Assembly (NCBI RefSeq): GCF_000686905.1
Contig: NZ_JMLW01000007.1
Span: forward strand, 53,029-117,028
Length of the DNA: 64,000 bases
Direction of reading: 5' to 3'
Source of the DNA: Marinospirillum insulare DSM 21763
Lineage (GTDB): Bacteria; Pseudomonadota; Gammaproteobacteria; Pseudomonadales; Halomonadaceae
In this document: positions 9,373 to 21,052 of the stretch, piece after piece
How the letters are laid out: every line of letters starts with the position of its first letter
Position numbering within the stretch: position 1 is the stretch's first letter
Position numbers and translations under genes: made by a program
The notes under the pieces: model-generated
Databases searched by the model: none
What the model saw: only the letters and a program-made list of their open reading frames with translations
What the model was told of the DNA's origin: nothing

Positions 9373-12033
9373 ATGAATTTAAACGCTAAAAGCTTCCTTA
9401 GTTTAGATGTTGGTCAGCAATCCTATGGCTACTTTAGCCTAGCCGAAGCTGCTAAGACCTATGGCAAACTAGACCACCTACCTATTTCAATAAAAATTCT
9501 TTTAGAAAACCTGTTACGTTTTGAAGATGGCAAAACCATCACTCCAGAAGATATCCAAAACATTGTTGATGGCAAGAAACAAGAAATTGCTTTTCGCCCA
9601 GCCAGAGTATTAATGCAAGATTTTACCGGCGTGCCCGGTGTAGTAGACCTAGCCGCCATGCGCGCAGCCGTGGCTGAACTTGGCGACAACCCAGAAAAAA
9701 TTAACCCCCTCACCCCAGTCGACCTAGTGATAGACCACTCAGTGATGGTTGACGAATACGCTAGCGAAGCTGCCTTTCAGAAAAACGTTGATATAGAAAT
9801 GCAGCGTAATGGCGAACGCTACACCTTCCTACGCTGGGGCCAACAAGCCTTCAACAACTTTAGTGTGGTGCCACCCGGTACAGGTATTTGTCACCAGGTT
9901 AACCTAGAATACCTGGCCCAAAGTGTCTGGAGCCAAGAAGTAGACGGTAAAACTGTTATTTACCCAGACACCCTAGTAGGTACCGACTCTCACACCACCA
10001 TGATTAACGGTTTAGGTGTTTTAGGTTGGGGCGTGGGAGGTATCGAAGCCGAAGCCGCCATGCTAGGCCAGCCAATATCCATGCTGCTTCCCGATGTGGT
10101 TGGCTTTAAATTACTGGGCAGCCTACCCGAAGGCATTACCGCAACCGACCTAGTTTTAACCGTGACTCAAATGTTGCGCCAGCATGGCGTGGTAGGAAAG
10201 TTTGTTGAATTTTATGGCCCAGGTTTAGCTGAACTGCCTTTAGCCGACCGTGCCACCCTAGCCAATATGGCACCAGAATACGGTGCAACTTGTGGCTTCT
10301 TCCCAGTTGATCAGGTCACCCTAGACTACTTAAAACTAACGGGTCGCGACCCAGCGGTGATAGCTAGAGTCGAAAGCTACTGTAAAATTCAAGGGCTGTG
10401 GCACAACCCAGATGTCGAACCGAATTTCAGCAGCAGTTTACAGCTTGACCTAAGCAGTGTAGAACCCAGCCTAGCAGGGCCTAAGCGACCCCAAGACCGA
10501 GTGCCACTAAGCCAAGTTAAAAACACCTTCCAGCAACTACTCAGTGAACAAATTGCAGTCAGTGATGCCGACCAAGACCTACAAGCCGAAGGTGGTGCTC
10601 AGGCAGCGACGGGGTCAGAGCTAGAAGAAGGCGCAGTGGTCATTGCCGCAATAACCTCTTGCACCAACACTTCTAACCCCAGTGTTATGTTGGCCGCAGG
10701 ACTCGTGGCTAAAAAGGCTGTCGAACTAGGTATCCAAGTTCAGCCTTGGGTCAAAACCTCTCTTGCCCCTGGTTCTAAAGTAGTTACCAACTACCTAGCT
10801 GCTGCCGGATTAGACACCTATTTAGATCAGCTAGGCTTCAACCTAGTAGGTTATGGCTGCACTACCTGCATAGGTAATTCAGGACCACTTGACCCCAAAA
10901 TAGAAAAAGCCCTAGTAGAACAACAACTCACCGTTGCCTCAGTGCTTTCAGGAAACCGTAACTTTGAAGGGCGCATTCACCCATTGGTTAAAACCAACTG
11001 GCTCGCATCACCACCCCTAGTGGTCGCCTACGCACTAGCAGGCAACATTAGCCTAGATATCAGCCAAGAACCCCTAGGTTATAACCCAGAAGGTAAAGCG
11101 GTTTACTTAAAAGATGTTTGGCCTAGCAATGCTGAAATAGCCCAAGCCACCAGTCATGTGACTAGCCAAATGTTCCAAAAAGAATACGCTGCCGTATTTG
11201 ATGGCGATGCCAGCTGGCAGAATATCCAAATACCTCAAGATAAAACCTACACCTGGCCAGAATCTAGCTATATTAAACACCCACCTTTCTTCACCGGTTT
11301 AACTCGTGAACCTGCGCCTATAAAAGATATAGACAACGCAGCCCTGTTAGCTATTTTGGGCGATTCAGTCACCACCGACCATATTTCACCAGCAGGTGGT
11401 ATAAAACCTTCCAGCCCAGCAGGTCGTTACTTACAGGAATTAGGTATTGATATAGCCGACTTTAATAGCTATGGCTCAAGACGCGGTAACCATGAAGTGA
11501 TGATGCGCGGCACCTTTGCTAACGTGCGTATCAAAAATGAAATGTTAGACGGTATAGAAGGAGGCGAAACCCGTCATTACCCTTCAGGCGAGCAATTAGC
11601 CATTTACGATGCTGCTATGCGCTACCTAGAAGAAGACCGCCCTCTGGTTGTTGTAGCAGGTAAAGAATACGGCACCGGCTCCTCACGCGACTGGGCCGCT
11701 AAAGGCACCTTACTGCTGGGTGTAAGAGCGGTGATTGCTGAATCTTACGAGCGTATTCACCGTTCCAACCTAATGGGCATGGGTGTTTTACCGCTAGAGT
11801 TTGTTGAAGGTCAAAACCGTCAAACCCTTAAACTAGATGGTACAGAAAGCTTTAGTATCAGCGGACTTAACCAGTTAGAAGCCGGGCAGCTAATTAGCCT
11901 AACCCTCACTCGTAACAATGGCACAGTAGAAACCCTAAACGCTCGCTGCCGAATTGATACCAGCAACGAACTCGACTACTACCGCCACGGTGGCATCCTT
12001 CACTACGTACTACGCAAACTTATCAACCAATAA
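9373..12033 (+). CDS. acnA: aconitate hydratase A
   Basis: AcnA isomerises citrate to isocitrate in the TCA cycle and is the stable aconitase type that doubles as an RNA-binding iron sensor. The 4Fe-4S cysteines are Cys430 (SCTNTSNP) and Cys496/Cys499 (GCTTCIGNSG), close to E. coli AcnA numbering. The C-terminal swivel domain has GKEYGTGSSRDWAAKG. The length of 886 residues is normal. AGGAG lies seven bases before the ATG. It is transcribed away from psrA. Confidence 0.97.
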   Translation: MNLNAKSFLSLDVGQQSYGYFSLAEAAKTYGKLDHLPISIKILLENLLRFEDGKTITPEDIQNIVDGKKQEIAFRPARVLMQDFTGVPGVVDLAAMRAAVAELGDNPEKINPLTPVDLVIDHSVMVDEYASEAAFQKNVDIEMQRNGERYTFLRWGQQAFNNFSVVPPGTGICHQVNLEYLAQSVWSQEVDGKTVIYPDTLVGTDSHTTMINGLGVLGWGVGGIEAEAAMLGQPISMLLPDVVGFKLLGSLPEGITATDLVLTVTQMLRQHGVVGKFVEFYGPGLAELPLADRATLANMAPEYGATCGFFPVDQVTLDYLKLTGRDPAVIARVESYCKIQGLWHNPDVEPNFSSSLQLDLSSVEPSLAGPKRPQDRVPLSQVKNTFQQLLSEQIAVSDADQDLQAEGGAQAATGSELEEGAVVIAAITSCTNTSNPSVMLAAGLVAKKAVELGIQVQPWVKTSLAPGSKVVTNYLAAAGLDTYLDQLGFNLVGYGCTTCIGNSGPLDPKIEKALVEQQLTVASVLSGNRNFEGRIHPLVKTNWLASPPLVVAYALAGNISLDISQEPLGYNPEGKAVYLKDVWPSNAEIAQATSHVTSQMFQKEYAAVFDGDASWQNIQIPQDKTYTWPESSYIKHPPFFTGLTREPAPIKDIDNAALLAILGDSVTTDHISPAGGIKPSSPAGRYLQELGIDIADFNSYGSRRGNHEVMMRGTFANVRIKNEMLDGIEGGETRHYPSGEQLAIYDAAMRYLEEDRPLVVVAGKEYGTGSSRDWAAKGTLLLGVRAVIAESYERIHRSNLMGMGVLPLEFVEGQNRQTLKLDGTESFSISGLNQLEAGQLISLTLTRNNGTVETLNARCRIDTSNELDYYRHGGILHYVLRKLINQ

Positions 12034-12041
12034 AATAAACC

Positions 12042-12071
12042 CTAAGTCACGGATTAAACCCCGTGGCTTAG
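12042..12071 (+). terminator. hairpin after acnA, possible terminator
   Basis: An 11-base stem (CTAAGTCACGG / CCGTGGCTTAG, one G-T wobble) with an eight-base loop starts nine bases after the acnA stop. It lacks a good U-run, so termination is uncertain. A related sequence, TAGCCACGGATAACACGGAAC, follows at 12093-12113 and pairs partly with AGTGGCT at 12120-12126. The hairpin may therefore belong to the CCACGGA-type dispersed repeat family. Confidence 0.45.
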
Positions 12072-12162
12072 TATTAAGCTTACCCAAAACCTTTAGCCAC
12101 GGATAACACGGAACAAAACCAGTGGCTGATGTATAATACTTTTCTTACCTAAAGGACTTGGC

Positions 12163-13083
12163 ATGAAAAACTCTCTACTTATCTGGCTCAGTGCTAGCCG
12201 CCCCAAAACCCTACCCCTAGCGTTAGTTTCTATCTTAACTGGTAGTGCTTTAGCTTTTGCTGGTGGTCAGTTTTCTTGGCCTGTCGCTTGTTTATCGCTA
12301 GTTACTGCCACGCTACTTCAAATACTTTCTAACCTAGCCAATGACTATGGCGACGCAGTCAAAGGTACCGACAATGCACAACGCCTTGGCCCTATACGTG
12401 CCTTACAATCAGGCGCGGTTAACCTTGCCGCCATGCGCAATGCTATTATTATCAATCTGGTACTTACCCTGCTGGCTGGCTTAGCACTTATTTTTTATGC
12501 CCTAGATTCATTAGAAAACATCTTAGTTTTTATGCTATTAGGTGTGTTAGCCATTGCCGCCGCTATTGCCTATACCGTTGGCAAGCGTCCTTATGGCTAT
12601 GTTGGCCTAGGTGATTTATCAGTTTTTATCTTCTTTGGTTTACTCGGGGTGCTAGGCAGCTGTTTTCTACAAACTGGCAAGCTAGATTTCAGCCTGATAC
12701 TACCCAGTATTGGCTGCGGCCTCATGGCTGTTGCAGTGTTGAATGTGAATAATATGCGGGATATAGAAAATGATGCAGAATGTGGAAAGTACACCCTTGC
12801 GGTACGCCTAGGGCAAAGAAAAGCCAAAAAATACCACTTTGCATTATTAGCCGGTGCAATTTTAGCTTTTACCAGCTACCTAGTTAGCCAAGACAAGCCA
12901 CTCTGGATAAGCCTACCTTTTTTGCTAAGTTTAGTGGTGGTTATTCAACACGGAAGAGCCATTTGGAAAACCTCTAAACCTGCTCAAATAGCGCCTATGC
13001 TACCGGTCATAGTTAAATGCTCGCTAATCACTAACCTGCTTTTTGTGGGTGTTGTTATCGCTCAAACGTTAAGTATGGTTTAA
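12163..13083 (+). CDS. menA: 1,4-dihydroxy-2-naphthoate polyprenyltransferase (MenA)
   Basis: This UbiA-superfamily membrane enzyme attaches a polyprenyl chain to dihydroxynaphthoate in menaquinone synthesis. The two prenyl-diphosphate/Mg-binding motifs are NLANDYGD (about residues 57-64) and NNMRDIENDAECGK (about 190-204). About eight membrane helices are visible in 306 residues. An AGGA ribosome-binding site precedes the ATG. No other men gene is present in the window. MenA rather than UbiA is favoured by the NDYGDAVKGTDNAQR segment. Confidence 0.88.
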   Translation: MKNSLLIWLSASRPKTLPLALVSILTGSALAFAGGQFSWPVACLSLVTATLLQILSNLANDYGDAVKGTDNAQRLGPIRALQSGAVNLAAMRNAIIINLVLTLLAGLALIFYALDSLENILVFMLLGVLAIAAAIAYTVGKRPYGYVGLGDLSVFIFFGLLGVLGSCFLQTGKLDFSLILPSIGCGLMAVAVLNVNNMRDIENDAECGKYTLAVRLGQRKAKKYHFALLAGAILAFTSYLVSQDKPLWISLPFLLSLVVVIQHGRAIWKTSKPAQIAPMLPVIVKCSLITNLLFVGVVIAQTLSMV

Positions 13084-13115
13084 CCGGTAATTTATAAGCT
13101 GTAAATCATAGTTAA

Positions 13116-13541
13116 TTAGTTAGTCTTATTCGATCGACGTACAGACCAAATAATACCTGCTAATGCTGTTATAACAGCAGTGGCTAAATAGTAAGCACCT
13201 TCTGAAATTGCATAAACAGCAACTCCCAAAAACAAAAACACAACGAGTAGTGCTACTAAAACACCTAGCCTATAGTCAGTATGTTCTTGTTTTTCTTGCC
13301 TATCACGAGAAGTTATCTCTAGCTCGCGAACTTCGACCGCTTTAGACTTTAGCTTAACTTCAGCACGCATTGAGTCCTCTGCCATACTAACTAACCTTTC
13401 GGCTAGCCCAGGCACTATTTCATCGTACTTTTTTAAAATATCAGGGTGGGGTACAGGACCAGAAAACTGTTCAACCCTATGTTGAACAGTTGATTCTTTC
13501 TGTTTATTTCTAGAAGGATTACGAGTTCGTTTTGTTGGCAT
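13116..13541 (-). CDS. DUF2335 family predicted membrane protein
   Basis: The 141-residue protein has a basic, disordered N-terminus, then FSGPVPHPDILKKYDEIVPGLAERL, which is the hallmark of DUF2335, then a charged helix and two closely spaced membrane segments near the C-terminus (about residues 95-115 and 117-133). The family function is unknown. ATG 13541 is preferred over an in-frame TTG at 13559. It overlaps the end of the upstream small gene by 23 bases, so the two are probably translated together. Confidence 0.65.
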   Translation of the reverse strand: MPTKRTRNPSRNKQKESTVQHRVEQFSGPVPHPDILKKYDEIVPGLAERLVSMAEDSMRAEVKLKSKAVEVRELEITSRDRQEKQEHTDYRLGVLVALLVVFLFLGVAVYAISEGAYYLATAVITALAGIIWSVRRSNKTN

Positions 13542-13716
13542 CGCATAAGGCTCTTTCAAATGCTCTGTGCATCAAAGACTCTGCTTTTACAACTTCAGAA
13601 AACTCCCCATCGAATACCTTAGTTTTATTTTCTGCAGTATTTGTTGAGCGTTTTGGAGCAGGTTTAAAGGGATCAAACACACTTAAAAAACCAGTTTTGA
13701 AAGCACTGTAGCTCAT
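13519..13716 (-). CDS. small hypothetical protein, 65 residues
   Basis: This short gene is supported by a strong ribosome-binding site (AGGAG six bases before the ATG) and by overlap with the DUF2335 gene downstream. The product is soluble and mixed-charge, beginning MSYSAFKTGFLSVFDPF. No family was recognised. The two-gene arrangement is reminiscent of small toxin-antitoxin or phage-type pairs, but nothing in either sequence proves that. Confidence 0.55.
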   Translation of the reverse strand: MSYSAFKTGFLSVFDPFKPAPKRSTNTAENKTKVFDGEFSEVVKAESLMHRAFERALCDANKTNS

Positions 13717-13804
13717 TTCAAACTCCTGTATAACCTATCGAAACCCTAGTCAGAGTCTACAACACCAGCAGCAAGATGCAAAATTAAACCTTTACACCTT
13801 AACC

Positions 13805-17502
<3,698 letters not shown>

Positions 17503-17644
17503 TAGGGCTCTTGGTAATCCATTTTACATTTATCTATTAAAAGGCTGGAAGATTAACAGCCCTACAACAAAAGAGCGATAGGCAAAGCACATTTCAAACG
17601 GTAAGATTACAAGCCTTTATTAGAACAAACAAAAGTATAGATAG

Positions 17645-18478
17645 ATGACGAACGGATTTAGAATTTTAAGCAGCCTTCTTATTGCTTTGCTCCTAGCCTT
17701 ACCCGCTTGGGCAAACCCCATGCATTCTGAGTCTAAACTGCCCATGAGCCAGTTTAACTTCCAAGGCTATGTACCCGAAAGCAAAGAAAGCCGCAATAAA
17801 GATGAAGACCCCAACCTAATAAGAATTCACGTTGACCCAGACCTTTACTGGGTACTAAACAAAGTGATTGATAACTACCAGTTAGAGCATTCCAGTCCCT
17901 TTCGAATCCACCAGGGTAAAGGCGATGATCATTCTAACCTACTCGATGATGGCTACACCTTTGACTTAGTAATCAGTGCTGAAATGGACTATGTGCAAAG
18001 CCTATATAACAGCAAGGCAGCAACCCAAGCTCAAGTACTGGCTATAGGCCGCTTAGGGCTTTGGGCACCCAGAGAAACAGTACGCAGCACCAGTGTTATC
18101 ACCCTTCAAACAGGCGCTATAGGCTTAATGCCAGAAGACAGTGTTTACCACCGCGCAGCCTTGGAAGTGTTAGAGCGCCATGAGCTAGATAAAAAAGTAA
18201 AAAAACGCTTAAAAACCATGACAGCCTCACAAGACCTTTATGCACAAATACAAGAAAATGAAATACCTATGGGCTTTTTACCTTGGAATCGTTTAGTGCA
18301 GGGTGGAGTAAGCCAGCGCAGAGAAGTGCTTAAGCTAAAAGCAGAGCATCATAGTGCGCTAGTGCATGGTATAGCGCTGACTAATGCAGGCAATGCTAGA
18401 GAAGAAGTAAAAGACTTCTGGCGGTATATTCATGGAGCTAAAGGAAAGGCTGTTTTTAAGGCAGCGGGGTTTGATTAG
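17645..18478 (+). CDS. periplasmic ModA-like substrate-binding protein
   Basis: A signal peptide (about residues 1-23, ending LPAWANP) precedes a protein resembling the type 2 periplasmic-binding fold of molybdate-binding ModA. Supporting segments are FDLVISAEMDYVQSL, VLAIGRLGLWAPRE and the C-terminal DFWRYIHGAKGKAVFKAAGF, which is a typical ModA ending. No permease or ATPase genes (modBC) are adjacent, so the ligand and the transporter are unknown. It is divergent from the Lon-like gene. The 143-base gap between them must hold both promoters, but none stands out. Confidence 0.7.
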   Translation: MTNGFRILSSLLIALLLALPAWANPMHSESKLPMSQFNFQGYVPESKESRNKDEDPNLIRIHVDPDLYWVLNKVIDNYQLEHSSPFRIHQGKGDDHSNLLDDGYTFDLVISAEMDYVQSLYNSKAATQAQVLAIGRLGLWAPRETVRSTSVITLQTGAIGLMPEDSVYHRAALEVLERHELDKKVKKRLKTMTASQDLYAQIQENEIPMGFLPWNRLVQGGVSQRREVLKLKAEHHSALVHGIALTNAGNAREEVKDFWRYIHGAKGKAVFKAAGFD

Positions 18479-18491
18479 TTAGGTGGTATTT

Positions 18492-18670
18492 GTCACTGCG
18501 AGAAGACCGAGCCCTGCTGTCACTGCGAGGCCTTTAGGCCGCGGCAGTCTAGATTACTTCACTCCGTTCGCAATGACCGAACCTTTTGTCACTGCGAGGA
18601 GCAAAGCGACATGGCGGTCTAGATTACTTCACTACGTTCGTAATGACGGGAAATAGTTCGCAATGACAGT
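18492..18670. repeat. array 1 of palindromic repeat family A
   Basis: Two near-complete copies (18519-18577 and 18588-18648) and two fragments (18492-18504 and 18657-18670) are present. Each unit begins GTCACTGCGAGG, has a short variable palindromic centre (CCTTTAGGCC or AGCAAAGCGAC), then GGCAGTCTAGATTRCTTC, and ends CGYAATGAC, so the ends are inverted repeats. This array fills most of the interval between the ModA-like gene and the AbiE pair. Confidence 0.9.
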
Positions 18671-18697
18671 GTGGGTAGCCTGGTAATTTTTTGAGTG

Positions 18698-18722
18698 TAT
18701 AATCGGATAGTTTCCGATTATA
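18698..18722. promoter_or_regulatory. perfect inverted repeat, candidate AbiE operator
   Basis: TATAATCGGA and TCCGATTATA form perfect ten-base arms around a five-base spacer, 18 bases before the abiEi start. The left arm contains TATAAT, a consensus -10 box. AbiEi antitoxins are known to repress their own operon by binding inverted repeats, so this is likely the operator. No convincing -35 box was seen. Confidence 0.6.
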
Positions 18723-18740
18723 TATTCAAGAGTAACACTT

Positions 18741-19376
18741 ATGCTTGAGTTACGTTTGTCTTCTTTTGGTGGTGTGCCTTTTTCTCGTGGTGCGTTATTG
18801 CCTTTGTTGTCTGATTATGAACGCCCGAATGATAAAATTTCTGAGTGGTTGGCCGCTGGTACACTTATTTCTTTGAAGCGCGGCTTGTATGTTGTGGGTT
18901 CGCCTTGGCGTCAAGAAGCTTTGTGTTTGCCTTTAATTGCCAACCGTTTGTATGGGCCATCATGTGTTTCCTTAGAATATGCGCTGGCATGGCATGGATT
19001 AATTCCAGAGCGAGTCGTTGAGGTGACGTCAGTTTGCACTGGGCGTGGGCGTGAAGTGGAAAATGCCTTAGGTCGCTTTTCTTACTCTAAAATTCCGCAG
19101 GCACTTTTTCCGCTTGGTTTAACGATTGAAGCAGTCGGTAATCAACACTTTTGGCTGGCAAGTCCAACTAAGGCGGTGTGTGATACGGTTTTGTTAACGC
19201 GGCATTTAAAGGCCTTAGGTAAAGCATCCATGGAAGCATTTTTATTTGAAGATTTACGCATAGATGAAGAGCTTTTAGTTGATTTTGATGCAGCTGTGCT
19301 AGAGGGATATGCGTCTTCCGGTTATAAACCGCGACAGTTTAATGCTTTGCGTCAGGTGTTAGAGGGGTTGCTATGA
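18741..19376 (+). CDS. abiEi: AbiEi-type antitoxin/transcriptional regulator
   Basis: This 211-residue protein has the plan of type IV antitoxins: an N-terminal winged-helix region (residues about 10-52, with LISLKRGLYVVG typical of the AbiEi wing) and a C-terminal antitoxin domain that includes LASPTKAVCDTVLL. The partner toxin follows with an ATGA overlap. Codon use (many TTG, GTT and TTT codons) differs from the CTA/CTAG-rich neighbours, suggesting acquisition. The system is expected to block phage spread or stabilise its locus. Confidence 0.82.
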   Translation: MLELRLSSFGGVPFSRGALLPLLSDYERPNDKISEWLAAGTLISLKRGLYVVGSPWRQEALCLPLIANRLYGPSCVSLEYALAWHGLIPERVVEVTSVCTGRGREVENALGRFSYSKIPQALFPLGLTIEAVGNQHFWLASPTKAVCDTVLLTRHLKALGKASMEAFLFEDLRIDEELLVDFDAAVLEGYASSGYKPRQFNALRQVLEGLL

Positions 19377-20215
19377 GTGTTGTCGAGCAGATGCTGCAAA
19401 AATACCCTTTGACCGATGGCGATAATATGAATGATGCCTTACGAGAAGTAATGCAAGAGATTGCATTGGCAGGTTTAGTACGGGCAGGTTTTTTTGATAA
19501 AGCCGCTTTTTATGGTGGGACCTGTTTGCGTATTTTTTATGACTTACCGCGTTTTTCAGAAGACTTAGACTTTTCGCTGCTGGAATCTCAAGCAGATTTT
19601 TCGTTTGAGCCTTATTTTGATGCCTTAGTCGCTGAATTTAATGCATTAGGCTTTGAGGTAGAAATTTCGGCGCGTGAAAAGTCGGTTGAAACAGCGGTGG
19701 TATCGGCTTTTTTAAAGAAAAACACCAGTATTTATGATGTAAGAGTAGCTGGTCAGAAAGTGTTGAAAATCAAGTTTGAGGTCGACACTGAGCCACCACT
19801 GGGTTTTAACACTGAAGAAAAGCTGTTGCTGAATCCTTATTCTGTGTATGTGAAGTGTTTTAGTTTGCCTGATTTGTATGCCGGCAAAATGCACGCGTTA
19901 CTGTTTAGGCAGTGGAAAAATCGAGTGAAGGGCCGTGATTGGTTTGATTTTGAATGGTATGTACGCCAGGGTGCTGAGTTGAATTTGACGCATTTAGAAA
20001 TGCGAGCAAGACAAAGCGGGAATTTAGGTGATGAGCCTTTAACCTCAGCTTTGTTTAGCTCTTGGTTAACTCAGCGTATTGAGCAACTGGATGTAGAGTC
20101 GGCCAAGAGTGATGTAAGACGCTTTATTGCAGATACGCAGGTTTTAGATATCTGGTCGCGTGATTATTTTATGCAACTGGCCAAGCGTATTAGGTTTACA
20201 GATGATATTACTTAA
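19373..20215 (+). CDS. abiEii: AbiEii-type nucleotidyltransferase toxin
   Basis: The protein belongs to the DNA polymerase beta-like nucleotidyltransferase superfamily (AbiEii/MenT toxins). The motif GGT (residues 48-50) followed by RFSEDLDF (acidic residues Asp64 and Asp66) is the nucleotide and metal site; downstream KIKFEVDT and LYAGKMHALL match the family. MenT-type toxins modify tRNA acceptor stems. The gene is complete at 280 residues and overlaps its antitoxin by four bases. Confidence 0.85.
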   Translation: MSVVEQMLQKYPLTDGDNMNDALREVMQEIALAGLVRAGFFDKAAFYGGTCLRIFYDLPRFSEDLDFSLLESQADFSFEPYFDALVAEFNALGFEVEISAREKSVETAVVSAFLKKNTSIYDVRVAGQKVLKIKFEVDTEPPLGFNTEEKLLLNPYSVYVKCFSLPDLYAGKMHALLFRQWKNRVKGRDWFDFEWYVRQGAELNLTHLEMRARQSGNLGDEPLTSALFSSWLTQRIEQLDVESAKSDVRRFIADTQVLDIWSRDYFMQLAKRIRFTDDIT

Positions 20216-20226
20216 AACCACACTTT

Positions 20227-20500
20227 CGTCACTGCGAGGAGCATCAATTTAACGTCACTGCGAGGAGCGCAGCGACGTGGCAGTCTCTAGATTGCTTCGC
20301 TACGCTCGCAATGACCGAACCTTTTGTCTCTCTGCGAGGAGCAAAGCGACGTGACAGTCTAGATTACTTCACTTCGTTCGTAATGACGTGGAAATAGTTC
20401 GCAATGACGGGAAAAGATGCACCATGATCCGTATTCGTCACTGCGAGGCCTTTAGGCCGTGGCAGTCCATGGATTGCTTCGCTACGCTCGCAATGACGGG
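20227..20500. repeat. array 2 of palindromic repeat family A
   Basis: Complete copies lie at 20253-20315, 20326-20388 and 20436-20500, with fragments at 20227-20242 and 20399-20410. The copies differ mainly in the centre (AGCGCAGCGAC, AGCAAAGCGAC or CCTTTAGGCCG). The spacer GGGAAAAGATGCACCATGATC (20409-20429) is also repeated beyond the GIY-YIG gene. This accounts for the roughly 300-base gap between abiEii and the nuclease gene. Confidence 0.9.
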
Positions 20501-20517
20501 GTAATGGGGTGTGAAAT

Positions 20518-20808
20518 ATGAAGTCTAGTTATGTTTACATTATGACGAATAAAAAGAACGGTACTCTTTATATTGGTGTAACCAGTAACTTAATTAAGCG
20601 TGTTTATGAGCATAAAAATGGGTTATGTGATGGCTTCACTAAGAAATACGCTCTTAAAACATTGGTTTACTATGAAATCAGCGAAGATATAACTAGCGCT
20701 ATTTCTAGGGAGAAGCAGCTAAAGGCTGGAAATAGAAGAAGAAAAATTGAGCTTATTGAATCAATGAATATTAACTGGCTTGATTTGTATCCTGGCTTGT
20801 TGGGTTAG
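20518..20808 (+). CDS. GIY-YIG domain nuclease (UPF0213-like)
   Basis: The 96-residue protein is a single GIY-YIG catalytic domain. YVYIMTNKKNGTLYIGVT carries the YIM...YIG core, RVYEH supplies the conserved Arg and His, and SREKQLK carries the conserved Glu. Such stand-alone proteins are widespread and of unknown role. The gene sits between two arrays of repeat family A and starts 17 bases after one copy and ends six bases before the next. That placement suggests a functional link with the repeats. Confidence 0.85.
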   Translation: MKSSYVYIMTNKKNGTLYIGVTSNLIKRVYEHKNGLCDGFTKKYALKTLVYYEISEDITSAISREKQLKAGNRRRKIELIESMNINWLDLYPGLLG

Positions 20809-20813
20809 TACTA

Positions 20814-21018
20814 GTCACTGCGAGGAGTGAAACGACGTGGGGGTCTAGATTGCTTCGCTAAGCTCGGAATGACGGGAAAGGACGCACCATGATCCGTATT
20901 CGTCACTGCGAGGCCTTATGCAGTGGCAGTCTAGATTACTTCACTTCGTTCGTAATGACCGAACATTTTGTCACTGCGAGGAGCGCAGCGACGTGGCTGT
21001 CTCGATTGCTTCAAAGCG
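20814..21018. repeat. array 3 of palindromic repeat family A
   Basis: Copies lie at 20814-20875 and 20901-20959, with a truncated copy at 20970-21018 that stops after GATTGCTTC. The 49-base block 20867-20915 is nearly identical to 20402-20450 on the other side of the GIY-YIG gene, so the gene is flanked by direct repeats of a composite unit. The stretch between 20808 and 21053 holds nothing else. Confidence 0.9.
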
Positions 21019-21052
21019 CCCTGAAAAAACTAACATCTGCCTAAGAATACAA

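Noticed and set aside
18492..21018. A possible CRISPR array, because of regularly recurring repeats
   Set aside because: The repeats are palindromic, about 60 bases long, variable in their centres and irregularly spaced; the spacers are themselves repeated, and there are no cas genes.
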